NCBI GenBank assembly: GCA_903939115.1
Contig: CAJAFV010000056.1
Location: forward strand, 1-64,000
Length of the DNA: 64,000 bases
DNA from: an uncultured Geobacteraceae bacterium
GTDB taxonomy: Bacteria; Desulfobacterota; Desulfuromonadia; Geobacterales; Pseudopelobacteraceae
Direction of reading: 5' to 3'
The notes beneath the pieces are model-generated. The model saw only the letters and a list, made by a program, of their open reading frames with translations, did not search any database and had not been told where the DNA came from. Of this stretch, positions 43,732 through 53,227 are shown in pieces (the stretch's first letter is position 1; every line of letters starts with the position of its first letter). The position numbers and the translations under genes are program-made.

Positions 43732-44712
43732 TTAACCTCCTACCTGCGACATTGTAAAATTTGTGTGGGTATAACCATCTTGCGAGATATCATGCCGTTC
43801 CGGTTTTGTTGAAACAATGGCCCTTAGCACTTTAGCCAGTCCCTCTCGGTCCGGCGGCCGCAGCCAGGGGATCAGATCTGTTTTCGCGTCGGCAAAGAGG
43901 CACCCTTTGGCCTGACCGGTGGAGGTGACTCTGATACGGTTGCATTCGCTGCAAAAATGCCCTGAAACGGCGGTGATAATGCCGATGCTGCCGCGCGCAC
44001 CGGGAATGCGAAAATCTCGTGACGGCCCTGAAAACGCTCCCTTGTCAATTTGTTCCAGGGTATAACGGGCGGCAATCTTCTCCAGGATTTCCTCACCAGA
44101 GATGCAGTAGCGCTGCCAGTCGTCTTCCTTAACTGCGGGCATATACTCTATGAAACGGATTGAATTGCCACGGAGACGGGACAACTCCGCAAAGCTGAGG
44201 ATTTCTTCCTCATTGACTCCTCGCATAATGACGCAATTGATCTTGGGAGGCGGAAAGCCGACCTGTTCTGCGGCTTCAAGTCCGGCCAGCACTTTATTCA
44301 GGTCACCACCACGGGTGATATCGCTGAAAGTCTGTGCATTGAGCGAGTCAAGACTGACGTTCAACCGCTGCACTCCTGACTTGTACAGGTCTGCCGCCAT
44401 CTCTGACAGTAGTAGGCCGTTGGTGGTCAGGGCCAGATGTCTCAGGCCGGGGATGACAGACAATCTACCCAGAAAAGCGATAATATCAGACCGGACAAGC
44501 GGTTCCCCGCCGGTGATGCGGATTTTTTCAATCCCCAGGCCCACTGCGGTTTCAGCAATCAACAGCAGTTCTTCGTACGTCAGTACCGCTTCATGGCCCT
44601 TGTTTACGATGCCCTCCTTGGGCATACAGTAGAAACAGCGCATGTTGCAGCGGTCCGTTACCGACAGTCGCAGATAGTTTATGTTTCTCCCGAGGGAGTC
44701 AGTAAGTTTCAT
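43732..44712 (-). CDS. moaA: GTP 3',8-cyclase
   Basis: Radical-SAM enzyme for the first step of molybdopterin synthesis, 326 residues. The N-terminal cluster is CNMRCFYC (CxxxCxxC), followed by GGEPLVRSDI. The C-terminal [4Fe-4S] cluster has CSECNRIRVTSTGQAKGCLF. The end deviates from the usual -GG: it reads HTNFTMSQVGG, which retains the essential GG. It is followed by the MOSC and J-domain genes in one operon. Confidence 0.96.
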   Translation of the reverse strand: MKLTDSLGRNINYLRLSVTDRCNMRCFYCMPKEGIVNKGHEAVLTYEELLLIAETAVGLGIEKIRITGGEPLVRSDIIAFLGRLSVIPGLRHLALTTNGLLLSEMAADLYKSGVQRLNVSLDSLNAQTFSDITRGGDLNKVLAGLEAAEQVGFPPPKINCVIMRGVNEEEILSFAELSRLRGNSIRFIEYMPAVKEDDWQRYCISGEEILEKIAARYTLEQIDKGAFSGPSRDFRIPGARGSIGIITAVSGHFCSECNRIRVTSTGQAKGCLFADAKTDLIPWLRPPDREGLAKVLRAIVSTKPERHDISQDGYTHTNFTMSQVGG

Positions 44713-44813
44713 CGGGCAGATAGTGTCAGAAGTTGTAAATAACTACAACAAGCTTTTGATGCCGTGCTTTTAATGATTTCAGGGAGATGATTGATATCCT
44801 CTTGTAGGTCTTG

Positions 44814-45092
44814 TCACCTGTCTGACTTTTCAAATATAACCCCTAATCCAGCTGACTCAAGCCTAATTACTGTGCCAAGACATTCAACGGGGTTCGAATC
44901 AGGATTAATGCACAGTTTAAGAACAACAATATCGCCAATGATTAATAATCTGTCGGCAAGTTTATCGGCTACTTTCACGAACGCACCACTTGAAGAAAGG
45001 TTCTCTAACAGGCCTAGATAACTTATTCCGTCATGAGTCAGAATACATGGATTCTCAAAATTAACCCTTAAATGCTCTCTCTTGCTACCCAT
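44814..45092 (-). CDS. PilZ domain protein
   Basis: Single-domain PilZ protein of about 92 residues. The c-di-GMP ligands are present as R-x3-R (KREHLRV) and NLSSSGAFV (N-x-S-x-x-G), with a final IRLESAGLGVIFE strand. It is a likely c-di-GMP effector; the target is unknown. ATG 45092 (MGSKREH) was chosen; a GTG at 45101, three codons earlier, is as well placed relative to AGGAAAGGCG. It stands alone. Confidence 0.88.
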   Translation of the reverse strand: MGSKREHLRVNFENPCILTHDGISYLGLLENLSSSGAFVKVADKLADRLLIIGDIVVLKLCINPDSNPVECLGTVIRLESAGLGVIFEKSDR

Positions 45093-45366
45093 AGAATTCA
45101 CCGCCTTTCCTGGTAGCTTATAAATACAATACTATTTTAGTCAATAATAGCATATCGCAAAAAAAATAATCACTAATAATTAAATGTCGTGCCGAGCAGT
45201 TTAGTGAGGGTAATTTGCTGTCAGGTGGATACAGAGGTATTACCCTGAATAATCTGGAGGGAGTTCCTATGCCAATTTGCTTGCAACATGGCCTTGTTGG
45301 TTCATAAAAGCTGATAGGTTGACTTGTGATTGAAGCCGGTGAGAGTCTGCAGGCGTCAAACAAATT

Positions 45367-45708
45367 TTATCGTAATCTTATGTATTTCAAAATCTTACCG
45401 GCGATAATGTTAATGCTGCTGTCTCTTGGCAGTGACGAAAATGGAGGTGATCTTCGGATACCAAGGCTCTTAAGTTCATCAATTATTTTATCGTCCCTTC
45501 TGATTTTAAGACCGGCTCTAAAGGTCTTGATTGCCAACTCCCTTTTTTCAGCTATAAGGTAAATTCTGCCAAGGTATAGATAGTTAATCGAATTAGCAGG
45601 ATCCATCTGAATCGCTTTAGTACAAAGCTCAACTCCCTTTTTTACCTGACCACGATCTTTAGCTAAAGAATAACCCATAAGACCGATCATTTCAGTTCTA
45701 TCAGACAT
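45367..45708 (-). CDS. TPR repeat protein
   Basis: Protein of 113 residues with about two tetratricopeptide units (GVELCTKAIQMDPANSINYL, YLGRIYLIAEKRELAIKTFR) followed by a basic C-terminal tail. It is probably a protein-interaction module. ATG 45708 has TTGGAGCG upstream. It begins 13 bases after the stop of the 61-residue gene, so the two form a small operon. Confidence 0.8.
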   Translation of the reverse strand: MSDRTEMIGLMGYSLAKDRGQVKKGVELCTKAIQMDPANSINYLYLGRIYLIAEKRELAIKTFRAGLKIRRDDKIIDELKSLGIRRSPPFSSLPRDSSINIIAGKILKYIRLR

Positions 45709-45721
45709 AATGTCGCTCCAA

Positions 45722-45907
45722 TTAAATGCGTTTCCCTTTTGGGACAACGTGCTTCAGTTTTTCTGAGCCTCCATATAATGTTTGTTTAATGACACTCCGC
45801 TTCTCTTTAAGATCTTTCCTGGAATCTTCTTCGTGTATCAGAAGTTCGACTTCTCTTGCCAGTGCCTCGATTTTTTCCGCCTCTTTTTCATCAGTCACAG
45901 CAATCAT
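45722..45907 (-). CDS. Small charged hypothetical protein, 61 residues
   Basis: It starts at ATG 45907 right after AAGGAGGTG (eight bases), the strongest site in the area; longer frames lack one. The sequence (MIAVTDEKEAEKIEALAREV, then a Lys/Arg-rich second half ending VPKGKRI) is predicted helical, acidic first and basic last. I do not recognise a family. It is cotranscribed with the TPR gene. Confidence 0.7.
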   Translation of the reverse strand: MIAVTDEKEAEKIEALAREVELLIHEEDSRKDLKEKRSVIKQTLYGGSEKLKHVVPKGKRI

Positions 45908-46074
45908 TTGAACACCTCCTTGTTTAGCTTGGCAAATGTTCCACACAATAAAGGTATCACTCATCGTTACAGTGTCAAGATACACAAATTATTAATTTCG
46001 GTATCCCATTTGCATTGTTGTTCGCCTATGTTAATCTTAATCAGCTGGTCACAACAAAAAACGGGAGGTATACC

Positions 46075-46371
46075 ATGCTCGAGTTATTTGAAAAGGCTGT
46101 TATGACGACAATCGGAGTTGCGGCTATTACTCAGAAAAAGGCTGAGGAGCTGGTTGCGGAAATGAAGGATCGCTGCAAAATCAGTGAAGATGAAGGAAAG
46201 CAGTTTGTTGACAAAATTCAGAGCCTTGCAAAAGAGAGCAGGGAAAAGATTCAGGCTATCGCCGAAGATGAAGTTCAGAAGGTCGTTGACCGCCTGGGAC
46301 TGGTTTCACGGGAAGAATTTGACAGGTTGGCCAAGCGGGTTCAGGAACTGGAATCCCGGAGCAGCAACTAA
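46075..46371 (+). CDS. Phasin-like coiled-coil protein
   Basis: Protein of 98 residues. It starts MLELFEKAVMTTIGVAAITQ, a short hydrophobic helix, and the rest is a long amphipathic helix ending VSREEFDRLAKRVQELESRS, the leucine-zipper-like end shared with polyhydroxyalkanoate granule (phasin/PhaF) proteins. GGGAGG lies nine bases before ATG 46075. It precedes the UbiB-like gene by three bases, a pairing common in this lineage, and may help assemble or regulate that protein. Confidence 0.8.
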   Translation: MLELFEKAVMTTIGVAAITQKKAEELVAEMKDRCKISEDEGKQFVDKIQSLAKESREKIQAIAEDEVQKVVDRLGLVSREEFDRLAKRVQELESRSSN

Positions 46372-46374
46372 TCC

Positions 46375-48060
46375 ATGCTCCCGTTTCTGAATATCAACCG
46401 GAACATTCGCAGTATCAGGCGCTATCTGAATATCGTTCGTGTCCTCAGCACCTATGGTTTTGACCAGGCGCTGGAGATGCTCGGACTTGCTGATGTCGTG
46501 GCGAGAAGCCGAAAACTGCTCAATCGAAAAAAACCTGATATTGCCAGACTTACCGCTGCAGAGCGGATGCGTCTTGCACTGGAGGAACTCGGGCCGACTT
46601 TTATAAAACTGGGGCAGCTTCTCTCAACCAGGCCGGATGTTATTCCGCATGCTTTCGTGCTTGAGTTTGAAAAGCTTCAGGACAATGTGCCGAGCTTCTC
46701 GTTTGAGGAGGCGCTGACCCAGATAGCAGTTGAATTGGGAGCTCCTGTCGGGCAATTCTTTGCGGAGATTGATCCTGTACCGCTAGCCGCCGCCTCTATT
46801 GCCCAGGTTCATAGAGCCAGGTTGAATACGGGCGAGGATGTGGTCATCAAGTTACGTCGCCCCGGCATCGTTGCTGTGGTGGAAGCGGACATAAGCGCCC
46901 TGATGGCACTGGCTGGACTTGCTGAACGTCACATTCCCGGTAGTGAGCTTTATGATCCGATTGCTGTCGTGCGTGAATTCGCACGGACTATCCGAAGGGA
47001 GATGGATTTTTCCCGCGAAGCGCACACTCTCGAAAAATTCAAAGATAATTTCACAAAAACGCCCTGGATGTACTTTCCCCACATATATTGGGAGCAAAGT
47101 TCCCGAGCGGTCCTGACTATGGAATACATTGCGGGGGTGAAGGTCTCCGACAGGAATAAGCTTTTTGAGCAGGGTCTTGACGGGAAACTGATCGCCCGGC
47201 GCGGTGCAGACTCTTTCCTAGAGATGGTCCTGACACACGGTTTTTTCCACGGTGATCTTCATCCGGGAAATGTGCTGGTCCTGCCTGGTAACGTAATATG
47301 CCTGCTTGATTACGGCATTGTCGGGCGACTGGATGAAGGGCTTAAAACGTTCCTGATCGATATACTCTCTGCTATCGTCAAGCGGGACATGGACGAAGTT
47401 ATCTCCCTGCTCCTCTTTGCCGGGGATATATCTGAGACGCGAGACAGTCGGTCGCTTAAACGGGATTTGTCAAATTTTATGGATGGCTACTACGAAATGC
47501 CGCTCAAAGAGCTTGAAGTGGGGCGCATGTTGATGGAGTTCATCGAAATTATTACCACGTATAGTATCAGAATACAGCCGGATCTGATGCTGCTGGCCAA
47601 GTCACTGGTTCTGATTGAAGGTACGGGGCGGGCACTTGACCCCAATTTTGATATGGCTGACCATCTGCGACCGTTCATTGTAAAGGCGATTCGGCAAAAA
47701 TTCTCTCCGCGGCGGGTTTCACGAGAGGTCAACCAGATCCTTGTCTCTTATCTCAACCTGGCACGCAATATCCCGCGTGACCTGAAAGAGATCATAAATC
47801 GAGTCAACCGCAATAAGTTCAAGATTGACCTTGAACATCGCGGCCTCGATAAATTTACCGCCGACTTTGACCGCTCTATCAACCGTCTTTCAACGAGTAT
47901 GATACTGGCTGCGATGATCATCGGCTCGTCTATCATCATGCAGACCGATAAAGGTCCAAAATTTATGGACTTTCCGGTGCTTGCGTTTATGGGATACACA
48001 ATAGCCGGGGTTGTAGGTCTCTGGCTGGTTTATGCAATCATTCGCTCCGGCAGAATGTAG
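46375..48060 (+). CDS. ubiB: AarF/UbiB/ABC1 family atypical kinase
   Basis: Membrane-associated protein kinase-like ATPase of 561 residues with the family motifs: KLGQLLSTRPD (KxGQ), the Ala-rich loop PLAAASIAQVHRA, the Lys in VVIKLRRPG, REMDFSREA, HGDLHPGN and LLDYGIVG. Two hydrophobic helices end the protein (about 495-515 and 530-555). It is needed for quinone synthesis in many bacteria; in anaerobes it is linked to menaquinone or lipid homeostasis. It is translated just after the phasin-like gene. Confidence 0.93.
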   Translation: MLPFLNINRNIRSIRRYLNIVRVLSTYGFDQALEMLGLADVVARSRKLLNRKKPDIARLTAAERMRLALEELGPTFIKLGQLLSTRPDVIPHAFVLEFEKLQDNVPSFSFEEALTQIAVELGAPVGQFFAEIDPVPLAAASIAQVHRARLNTGEDVVIKLRRPGIVAVVEADISALMALAGLAERHIPGSELYDPIAVVREFARTIRREMDFSREAHTLEKFKDNFTKTPWMYFPHIYWEQSSRAVLTMEYIAGVKVSDRNKLFEQGLDGKLIARRGADSFLEMVLTHGFFHGDLHPGNVLVLPGNVICLLDYGIVGRLDEGLKTFLIDILSAIVKRDMDEVISLLLFAGDISETRDSRSLKRDLSNFMDGYYEMPLKELEVGRMLMEFIEIITTYSIRIQPDLMLLAKSLVLIEGTGRALDPNFDMADHLRPFIVKAIRQKFSPRRVSREVNQILVSYLNLARNIPRDLKEIINRVNRNKFKIDLEHRGLDKFTADFDRSINRLSTSMILAAMIIGSSIIMQTDKGPKFMDFPVLAFMGYTIAGVVGLWLVYAIIRSGRM

Positions 48061-48073
48061 ATTCCAACTGGAA

Positions 48074-48298
48074 TTACTCCTGCCGGATCAGTTCAATAAT
48101 CTTCGCATACAAATCATCTCCATCTTTCCCGGTGACCTTTTTCTTGTCTACAACAGCCATCGGCTGTTCCCGGCAACAGCCGCACTGCTTGACGCAGCTC
48201 TTGATTTTTATGTTCAGATCGGGAAACTCTTCCTCAAGTCGCCGGACCACTTTTCCTTTGCCCTTGTTATGTTCGCAGAAACGAATCTTTGTTGTCAT
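48074..48298 (-). CDS. DUF1450 family protein (Cys-rich)
   Basis: Protein of 74 residues with CEHNKGKG at the start and CVKQCGCC in the middle, the DUF1450 pattern, ending DDLYAKIIELIRQ. The Cys arrangement resembles thioredoxin-like ferredoxins, though a cluster is not certain. It starts four bases after the ferritin stop, so it is cotranscribed with ferritin and may act in iron or redox handling. Confidence 0.85.
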   Translation of the reverse strand: MTTKIRFCEHNKGKGKVVRRLEEEFPDLNIKIKSCVKQCGCCREQPMAVVDKKKVTGKDGDDLYAKIIELIRQE

Positions 48299-48301
48299 AG
48301 T

Positions 48302-48823
48302 CTATACCGCCAGAGTTGAGCCGACCGGGGCAACAAAAAGCCTCTGTGCCATCTCTCCGTCGATCATCAGAATGCCGTGCCCGTTATCGCCGACCAGCTT
48401 GAGTTTGGCTATAAGATCCCTGTCGTTATTTTCTTCTTCAATCTGTTCTGTCACAAACCACTGCAGGAAGATCTGCGTGGCGTGATCTTTCTCCTGAACA
48501 GCCTGCTCGCTCAGGTTGTTGATACATGAGGTGATCATCTGCTCGTGGGAAAGAGTCTTCTGTACCATTTCGAGAAGTGACTTGTATTTGTTGGGGACAG
48601 CCTTGCTGGCAGGCATTGAAATGACAACTCCCTGGTCAGTCAGGTACGAGTAAAATTTCATGACGTGAATCATCTCTTCACGGTACTGCACAAAAAACCA
48701 GTTAGCGGCGCCTTTCAGGCCCAGTTCGTTGGCACAGGATGACATGACTAAGTAGATGTGAGCGGAAAACAGTTCAAGATTCATGTGATTGTTAAGCGAG
48801 TCAGACATTTTTTTGCTGATCAT
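48302..48823 (-). CDS. ftnA: Ferritin
   Basis: Iron-storage protein of 173 residues, a four-helix bundle with ferroxidase residues: Glu in NLELFSAHIY, the Glu-Glu-x-x-His pair in REEMIHVMKFY, a later Glu in KTLSHEQMI and Gln/Glu in FLQWFVTEQIEEE. It has the bacterial non-haem type length. GGAGG precedes ATG 48823. The DUF1450 gene follows. Confidence 0.94.
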   Translation of the reverse strand: MISKKMSDSLNNHMNLELFSAHIYLVMSSCANELGLKGAANWFFVQYREEMIHVMKFYSYLTDQGVVISMPASKAVPNKYKSLLEMVQKTLSHEQMITSCINNLSEQAVQEKDHATQIFLQWFVTEQIEEENNDRDLIAKLKLVGDNGHGILMIDGEMAQRLFVAPVGSTLAV

Positions 48824-48916
48824 GTTCGTAAACCTCCATGGTTATTTTTATTGAGTATAACCCAAAAAAAGACTTTTTCAATCCTGAATAGAGGGGTGAT
48901 CCCTTAATTGTTGACG

Positions 48917-49699
48917 TTATCGTGTCGAGAGGCGCTGTGAAAGCTTGAAGACCAGGAGACTCCCGATCAGAAACATCGGCAGACTCAGTAACTGCCCCAT
49001 CGAAAAGAGACCAAAAAACAGGCCGATTTGGGAATCGGGTTGACGAAAAAATTCTACGCAAAATCGGAACAGGCCATAGCCTGCGATGGCAGCACAGGTA
49101 ATTACACCGTTAACTGATGCTCTTTTAGAAACAACGCGCACGATGAAAAAAAGAACAACTCCTTCCAGAAAAGCCTCATAAAGTTGAGAGGGATGTCGCG
49201 GTACTCCGTCACTGCCGGGAAATATAACTCCCCAGGGGACATCAGTCGCTCTGCCGTATAATTCTCCGTTGATGAAATTGCCGATGCGACCCAGTCCGAG
49301 TCCAACGGGTGCGCAGAGCGCTGCCATGTCAGCCAGTGCCAAAAACGGGATCTTCTTCCGGAATGCGTAGAGCCAGAAGGCCAGTGCAACCCCCAAAAAA
49401 CCGCCGTGAAAAGACATGCCACCTTCCCAGACGGCAAAGAGTTTGAGCGGATTGTCGAGATAAAAGCCGAGGTTGTAGAAGAGTATGTAGCCACACCGCC
49501 CACCAAGAACCACGCCCATGGCCCCATAAAAAACCAGGTCGGCGACATCGTCGCGTGTCAGTGAAAGTTTCCTGCGCACAACTTCAGATCGGATAATGAA
49601 ATAGGTGGCGATGAAGGAGAGGACATACATCAGCCCGTACCAGCGAAACTGGAGCGGGCCGATGCTCAGAAAAACAGGATCAATATGTGGGAATTGCAT
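48917..49699 (-). CDS. lgt: Prolipoprotein diacylglyceryl transferase
   Basis: Polytopic inner-membrane enzyme of 260 residues that adds diacylglycerol to lipobox Cys. It contains the Lgt signature GRIGNFINGELYGR, RCGYILFYNL, MSFHGGFLG and PRHPSQLYEAFLEG, with about seven membrane segments. It is encoded 20 bases after serA on the same strand. Confidence 0.96.
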   Translation of the reverse strand: MQFPHIDPVFLSIGPLQFRWYGLMYVLSFIATYFIIRSEVVRRKLSLTRDDVADLVFYGAMGVVLGGRCGYILFYNLGFYLDNPLKLFAVWEGGMSFHGGFLGVALAFWLYAFRKKIPFLALADMAALCAPVGLGLGRIGNFINGELYGRATDVPWGVIFPGSDGVPRHPSQLYEAFLEGVVLFFIVRVVSKRASVNGVITCAAIAGYGLFRFCVEFFRQPDSQIGLFFGLFSMGQLLSLPMFLIGSLLVFKLSQRLSTR

Positions 49700-49719
49700 G
49701 GTTTACAGAACCTTTTGTG

Positions 49720-51345
49720 TTATACGCCGCAGCCGCAGTTACGGGAACAGGCCCCGCTTCTCATTTTGAGCGCCTTTATAAAAGTCGCTTCCGTGGCGCT
49801 CTGCAATTCATCTACGACTGGTGCCGGTACCGGAGAGTCAAGTGACAGAATAACCATTGCCTCACCTTTTTTAACGCTGCGGCCGAGGTTCATGGAGGCG
49901 ATGTTGATATCATGCTCCCCCATGATGGTGCCGATTTTGCCGATCATACCGGGCCGGTCTTCGTAGTTCAGCATCAGCATGTGCTCATCAGGCGTGAAGT
50001 CCATCGTATAGTCCCGCAGACGGACAATACGTGGCTGACCATCAAAGAGAGTGCCGGCAACCAGTCTCCGCTTGCCCTTGCCTTCGATGATAAGCGTGAG
50101 AACATTCGAAAAGCCGTCAGAAAGCGTTGATTTGGTCTCTTCAACAACGATACCCATCTGTTCTGCAATCAGACTCGCGTTGACCATATTGACATCCTGA
50201 TCAAGTTTATGGTTCAGGATGGCCGAGAGTCCGCACACTGCAAGCGGTGAACAGTCGTAGTGCGCGATAGCACCGCTGAAGCCGAAGGTGATTTTTTCAA
50301 GATTGGTGTCTACCAGCTGCACGCCGAAATCGCAAATCACGCTCATAAGATTGAGGAACGGCCTCATCTGATCCATAAGAGCCATGTCAAAGCGGGGAAT
50401 ATTTACCGCATTCTCAAGCGGTTTGTCGTCCAGGTAGTTGACGATTTCCTGCGATACGTCAATCGCCACATTAACTTGGGCTTCAAAGGTATTGGCACCA
50501 AGATGCGGAGTAACTACCATGTTTTTGTGTGCAATCAGCTGCTTCAGTGTATCGGTTGCAGGAGGCTCTTCGGTCCAGACATCAAACGCCCCCCCCAGAA
50601 CCTTTCCGGAGTTCAGGTTGTCGAGCATGGCCTGCTCTTCAATAATGCCACCACGGGCAACGTTAAGAATAATTACGCCGCTTTTCATCAGTCCAAACTC
50701 TCTTGCTCCTATCATACCTTTGGTTTCATCATTAAGCGGCGTGTGGACAGTTATAATATCGCAATTTTTGTAGATCTCGTCATGTGACACGAGTTTTACG
50801 CCCAGATCTTGAGCCCGTTTGACGGAAATATACGGATCACAGGCAAGTACCTCGCACTCAAACGCTTTCAGGCGCGTTGCAACACGTCCGCCGACCTTGC
50901 CGATACCGATGACTCCGGCAATTTTATTTTTCAGTTCGTATCCGGTAAAGGGGGCCCGTTTCCATTCGCCCGCTTTGAGGCTGTTATTGGCGATTGGTAC
51001 GTTACGGCAGAATGAAAGCAGCAGCGCCAGGGTATGTTCTGCGGCGCTGTTGGTGTTGCCGAAGGGGGCGTTGACGACAATCACCCCTTTTGAACTCGCA
51101 TAGTCAACATCGACATTGTCGATGCCGACTCCCGCCCGGGCGACCATCTTCAAACGGGTGGCAGCGTCCAGAAGCGCCCTGTCGACAGTTGTGCCGCTAC
51201 GGGTGATGATGATGTCATAGTTACCGATAACAGCTAGCAATTCCTCTTTTTTCAAGCCAAGCTTTACGTCCAGCTGGATGCGTGGCTCCTGGGTTAAGAG
51301 TGCAAGCCCTTCTGCTGAAACTTCATCCGTTACAATTATTTTCAT
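49720..51345 (-). CDS. serA: D-3-phosphoglycerate dehydrogenase
   Basis: First step of serine synthesis, 541 residues. NAD-binding GIGKVGGRVATRLKA, catalytic residues in NVARGGIIEE and PHLGANTFEAQ, then the intervening ASB domain and a C-terminal ACT domain (MLNYEDRPGMIGKIGTIMGE) for serine feedback. After the normal end (IKALKM) there is an extra tail RSGACSRNCGCGV with four Cys in a C-x3-C-x-C pattern, which I have not seen as a SerA feature. GGAGAATCGGTC precedes the ATG. Confidence 0.96.
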   Translation of the reverse strand: MKIIVTDEVSAEGLALLTQEPRIQLDVKLGLKKEELLAVIGNYDIIITRSGTTVDRALLDAATRLKMVARAGVGIDNVDVDYASSKGVIVVNAPFGNTNSAAEHTLALLLSFCRNVPIANNSLKAGEWKRAPFTGYELKNKIAGVIGIGKVGGRVATRLKAFECEVLACDPYISVKRAQDLGVKLVSHDEIYKNCDIITVHTPLNDETKGMIGAREFGLMKSGVIILNVARGGIIEEQAMLDNLNSGKVLGGAFDVWTEEPPATDTLKQLIAHKNMVVTPHLGANTFEAQVNVAIDVSQEIVNYLDDKPLENAVNIPRFDMALMDQMRPFLNLMSVICDFGVQLVDTNLEKITFGFSGAIAHYDCSPLAVCGLSAILNHKLDQDVNMVNASLIAEQMGIVVEETKSTLSDGFSNVLTLIIEGKGKRRLVAGTLFDGQPRIVRLRDYTMDFTPDEHMLMLNYEDRPGMIGKIGTIMGEHDINIASMNLGRSVKKGEAMVILSLDSPVPAPVVDELQSATEATFIKALKMRSGACSRNCGCGV

Positions 51346-51447
51346 GACCGATTCTCCAGGTTATTTGGAATTTGGAGTTGACACAATAGCCCTGCAGAGA
51401 AAAAAATGCAAGCGTGGCAGCCGCATTTAATGGTATACATTCGCTCT

Positions 51448-51912
51448 ATGAAACCATTTAATATTGTTTTGATCGAACCGGAAATACCTCCCAATACCGG
51501 CAATATTGCCCGTTTGTGCGCTGCCACCGGTACAGTTTTACACCTGGTCGGAAAACTTGGCTTTTCCCTGGATGACCGTTATCTGAAACGTGCCGGTCTT
51601 GATTACTGGGAATTTGTTTCCCTGCAGCTGTGGCCCGATCTGGAAACGCTGCAGACTGAAACTACGGAAGGGAGATTCTTCTATCTGAGTACCAAGGTTG
51701 CCAAAAGTTATCTGGATGCCGGATTTCAGCCGGGTGATTATATCGTCTTTGGCAAGGAAACCAAAGGATTGCCGGAGGAGCTCCTACAGGCCAATCCGGA
51801 GACTTCGTTCACCATTCCTATGCCGTCGGAAAAAGTACGTAGCCTTAATCTTTCTACCTCGGCCGGAATTGTGCTGTATGAAGCGTTGCGGCAGAGCGGG
51901 GGATTGGGATGA
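51448..51912 (+). CDS. trmL: tRNA (cytidine(34)-2'-O)-methyltransferase
   Basis: SPOUT methyltransferase of 154 residues acting on the wobble base of tRNA-Leu. It starts MKPFNIVLIEPEIPPNTGNI, with GKLGFSLDDRYLKRAGLDYW, VFGKETKGLPEEL and the knot motif SLNLSTSAGIVLYEA. Frames starting at 51406 or 51430 have no ribosome-binding site, and family length supports 51448. Its stop overlaps the truD start (ATGA). Confidence 0.94.
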   Translation: MKPFNIVLIEPEIPPNTGNIARLCAATGTVLHLVGKLGFSLDDRYLKRAGLDYWEFVSLQLWPDLETLQTETTEGRFFYLSTKVAKSYLDAGFQPGDYIVFGKETKGLPEELLQANPETSFTIPMPSEKVRSLNLSTSAGIVLYEALRQSGGLG

Positions 51913-53120
51913 TTGCCAGGCAGATACACCCATACCTGACTGCTGAGATGCCCGGTTGCGGAGGGACAATAAAAGAATTTCCGGACGATTTTCTGGTTAC
52001 GGAAATCCCCTCCTATACCCCGTGCGGTTCCGGTGAACATTGCTACCTGATTATCGAGAAACGCGGAATATCGACGCTGGAGGCCATCAGCCGGATCGCT
52101 AAACTAGTAAAGGTTCCGGAACTCGATATTGGTTATGCCGGCATGAAAGATGCTGTTGGCGTTACCAGGCAGACGATTTCCATTCAGTGGCTCTCCCCCG
52201 AGAAGGGGCTCGCTATGGAGCTGGATGGTGTAAAAGTTGTTGCAGCAGAGCGCCACTCAAACAAACTTAAGGTGGGCCATCTCAAGGGGAATCACTTTCG
52301 TATCGTCATTCGGGGTGTTTCCAGTGATGCTGCACGGACGGTGCCGGCGATTTTGGAGTATATCCGCACGCACGGTGTTCCGAACTATTTTGGTTATCAG
52401 CGGTATGGTGCGCAGGGGAATTCACATCTGGTCGGTGCGGCCATGCTTCGGAAAGAGTGGCGGGAGTGCGTGGATCGGTTGATAGGCGAACCGGATTCGG
52501 TTCGTTACCAGGAATGGTCAGCTGCAATGAGCGCCTATCATCGGGGGGATCTGCAGAAAGCGGTGCAGATGTTCCCGCGTCATTGCCGCAGCGAACGCGA
52601 TGTGTTGCAACGACTGGTCAGCCGTCCGGGTGAATATGAAAAAGCTTTTTCGGCGGTCCATCCCCGCTTGAAAAAGCTGTATCTTTCGGCTGCCCAATCA
52701 TTTTTGTTCGACCAGGCTGTCGCGCGTAGAATCGGTTCTCTTGGCAACGTAATGAGTGGCGATCTTGCCTGTAAACATGTTAACGGCGCCTGCTTTCTGG
52801 TTGAAGATGCTCTGGCGGAGCAGGGGAGGGCAGAGACGTTTGAAATATCGCCAACAGGGCCGATGTTCGGCAGCAAGATGAAACGTCCTGAAGGCGCGGT
52901 GTGGGAAATTGAACATGAAATATTGGAGCGGTCGGGATTGGATCTGCACCTTTTTGATCTGCCTGGCGGTTTGCGTCTGGAAGGAGAGCGCCGGCCACTG
53001 CGGGTTCCTGTCGGGGATCTTTCCTGGAGCAGTTTTGAAGATATTGTGACGGTAGAGTTCTCTTTGCCGAAAGGTTCGTATGCGACATCGCTGGTTCGGG
53101 AGATTACCAGGACGTTTTGA
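51909..53120 (+). CDS. truD: tRNA pseudouridine(13) synthase
   Basis: Pseudouridine synthase of the TruD family, 403 residues. Catalytic Asp in GYAGMKDAVGVTRQ, with TEIPSYTPCGSGEH, VPNYFGYQRYGAQG and LKKLYLSAAQSFLFDQ, and a C-terminal LPKGSYATSLVREI. It is coupled to trmL, making a small tRNA-modification operon, and ends at a strong terminator. Confidence 0.95.
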   Translation: MIARQIHPYLTAEMPGCGGTIKEFPDDFLVTEIPSYTPCGSGEHCYLIIEKRGISTLEAISRIAKLVKVPELDIGYAGMKDAVGVTRQTISIQWLSPEKGLAMELDGVKVVAAERHSNKLKVGHLKGNHFRIVIRGVSSDAARTVPAILEYIRTHGVPNYFGYQRYGAQGNSHLVGAAMLRKEWRECVDRLIGEPDSVRYQEWSAAMSAYHRGDLQKAVQMFPRHCRSERDVLQRLVSRPGEYEKAFSAVHPRLKKLYLSAAQSFLFDQAVARRIGSLGNVMSGDLACKHVNGACFLVEDALAEQGRAETFEISPTGPMFGSKMKRPEGAVWEIEHEILERSGLDLHLFDLPGGLRLEGERRPLRVPVGDLSWSSFEDIVTVEFSLPKGSYATSLVREITRTF

Positions 53121-53130
53121 ATGAATGAAT

Positions 53131-53163
53131 AGCCCCCCGAGGTTTTTAAAACTGCGGGGGGCT
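53131..53163. terminator. Strong bidirectional terminator between truD and ackA
   Basis: AGCCCCCCG (53131-53139) pairs with CGGGGGGCT (53154 onward), with an inner GTTT/AAAC stem. It is convergent for truD and ackA. No long U-run follows on either strand, so the strength rests on the stem. Confidence 0.8.
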
Positions 53164-53227
53164 TGTCCGCAAAAAAACCGGCAGAAGCTGATTTTTTTGT
53201 GTATCAACCACACATTGAGTAGTCGGG

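Noticed and set aside
45269-45310. 12-codon frame MPICLQHGLVGS after GGAGGGAG
   Set aside because: A strong ribosome-binding site alone is not enough; it may be the start of a deleted gene, but nothing downstream supports it.
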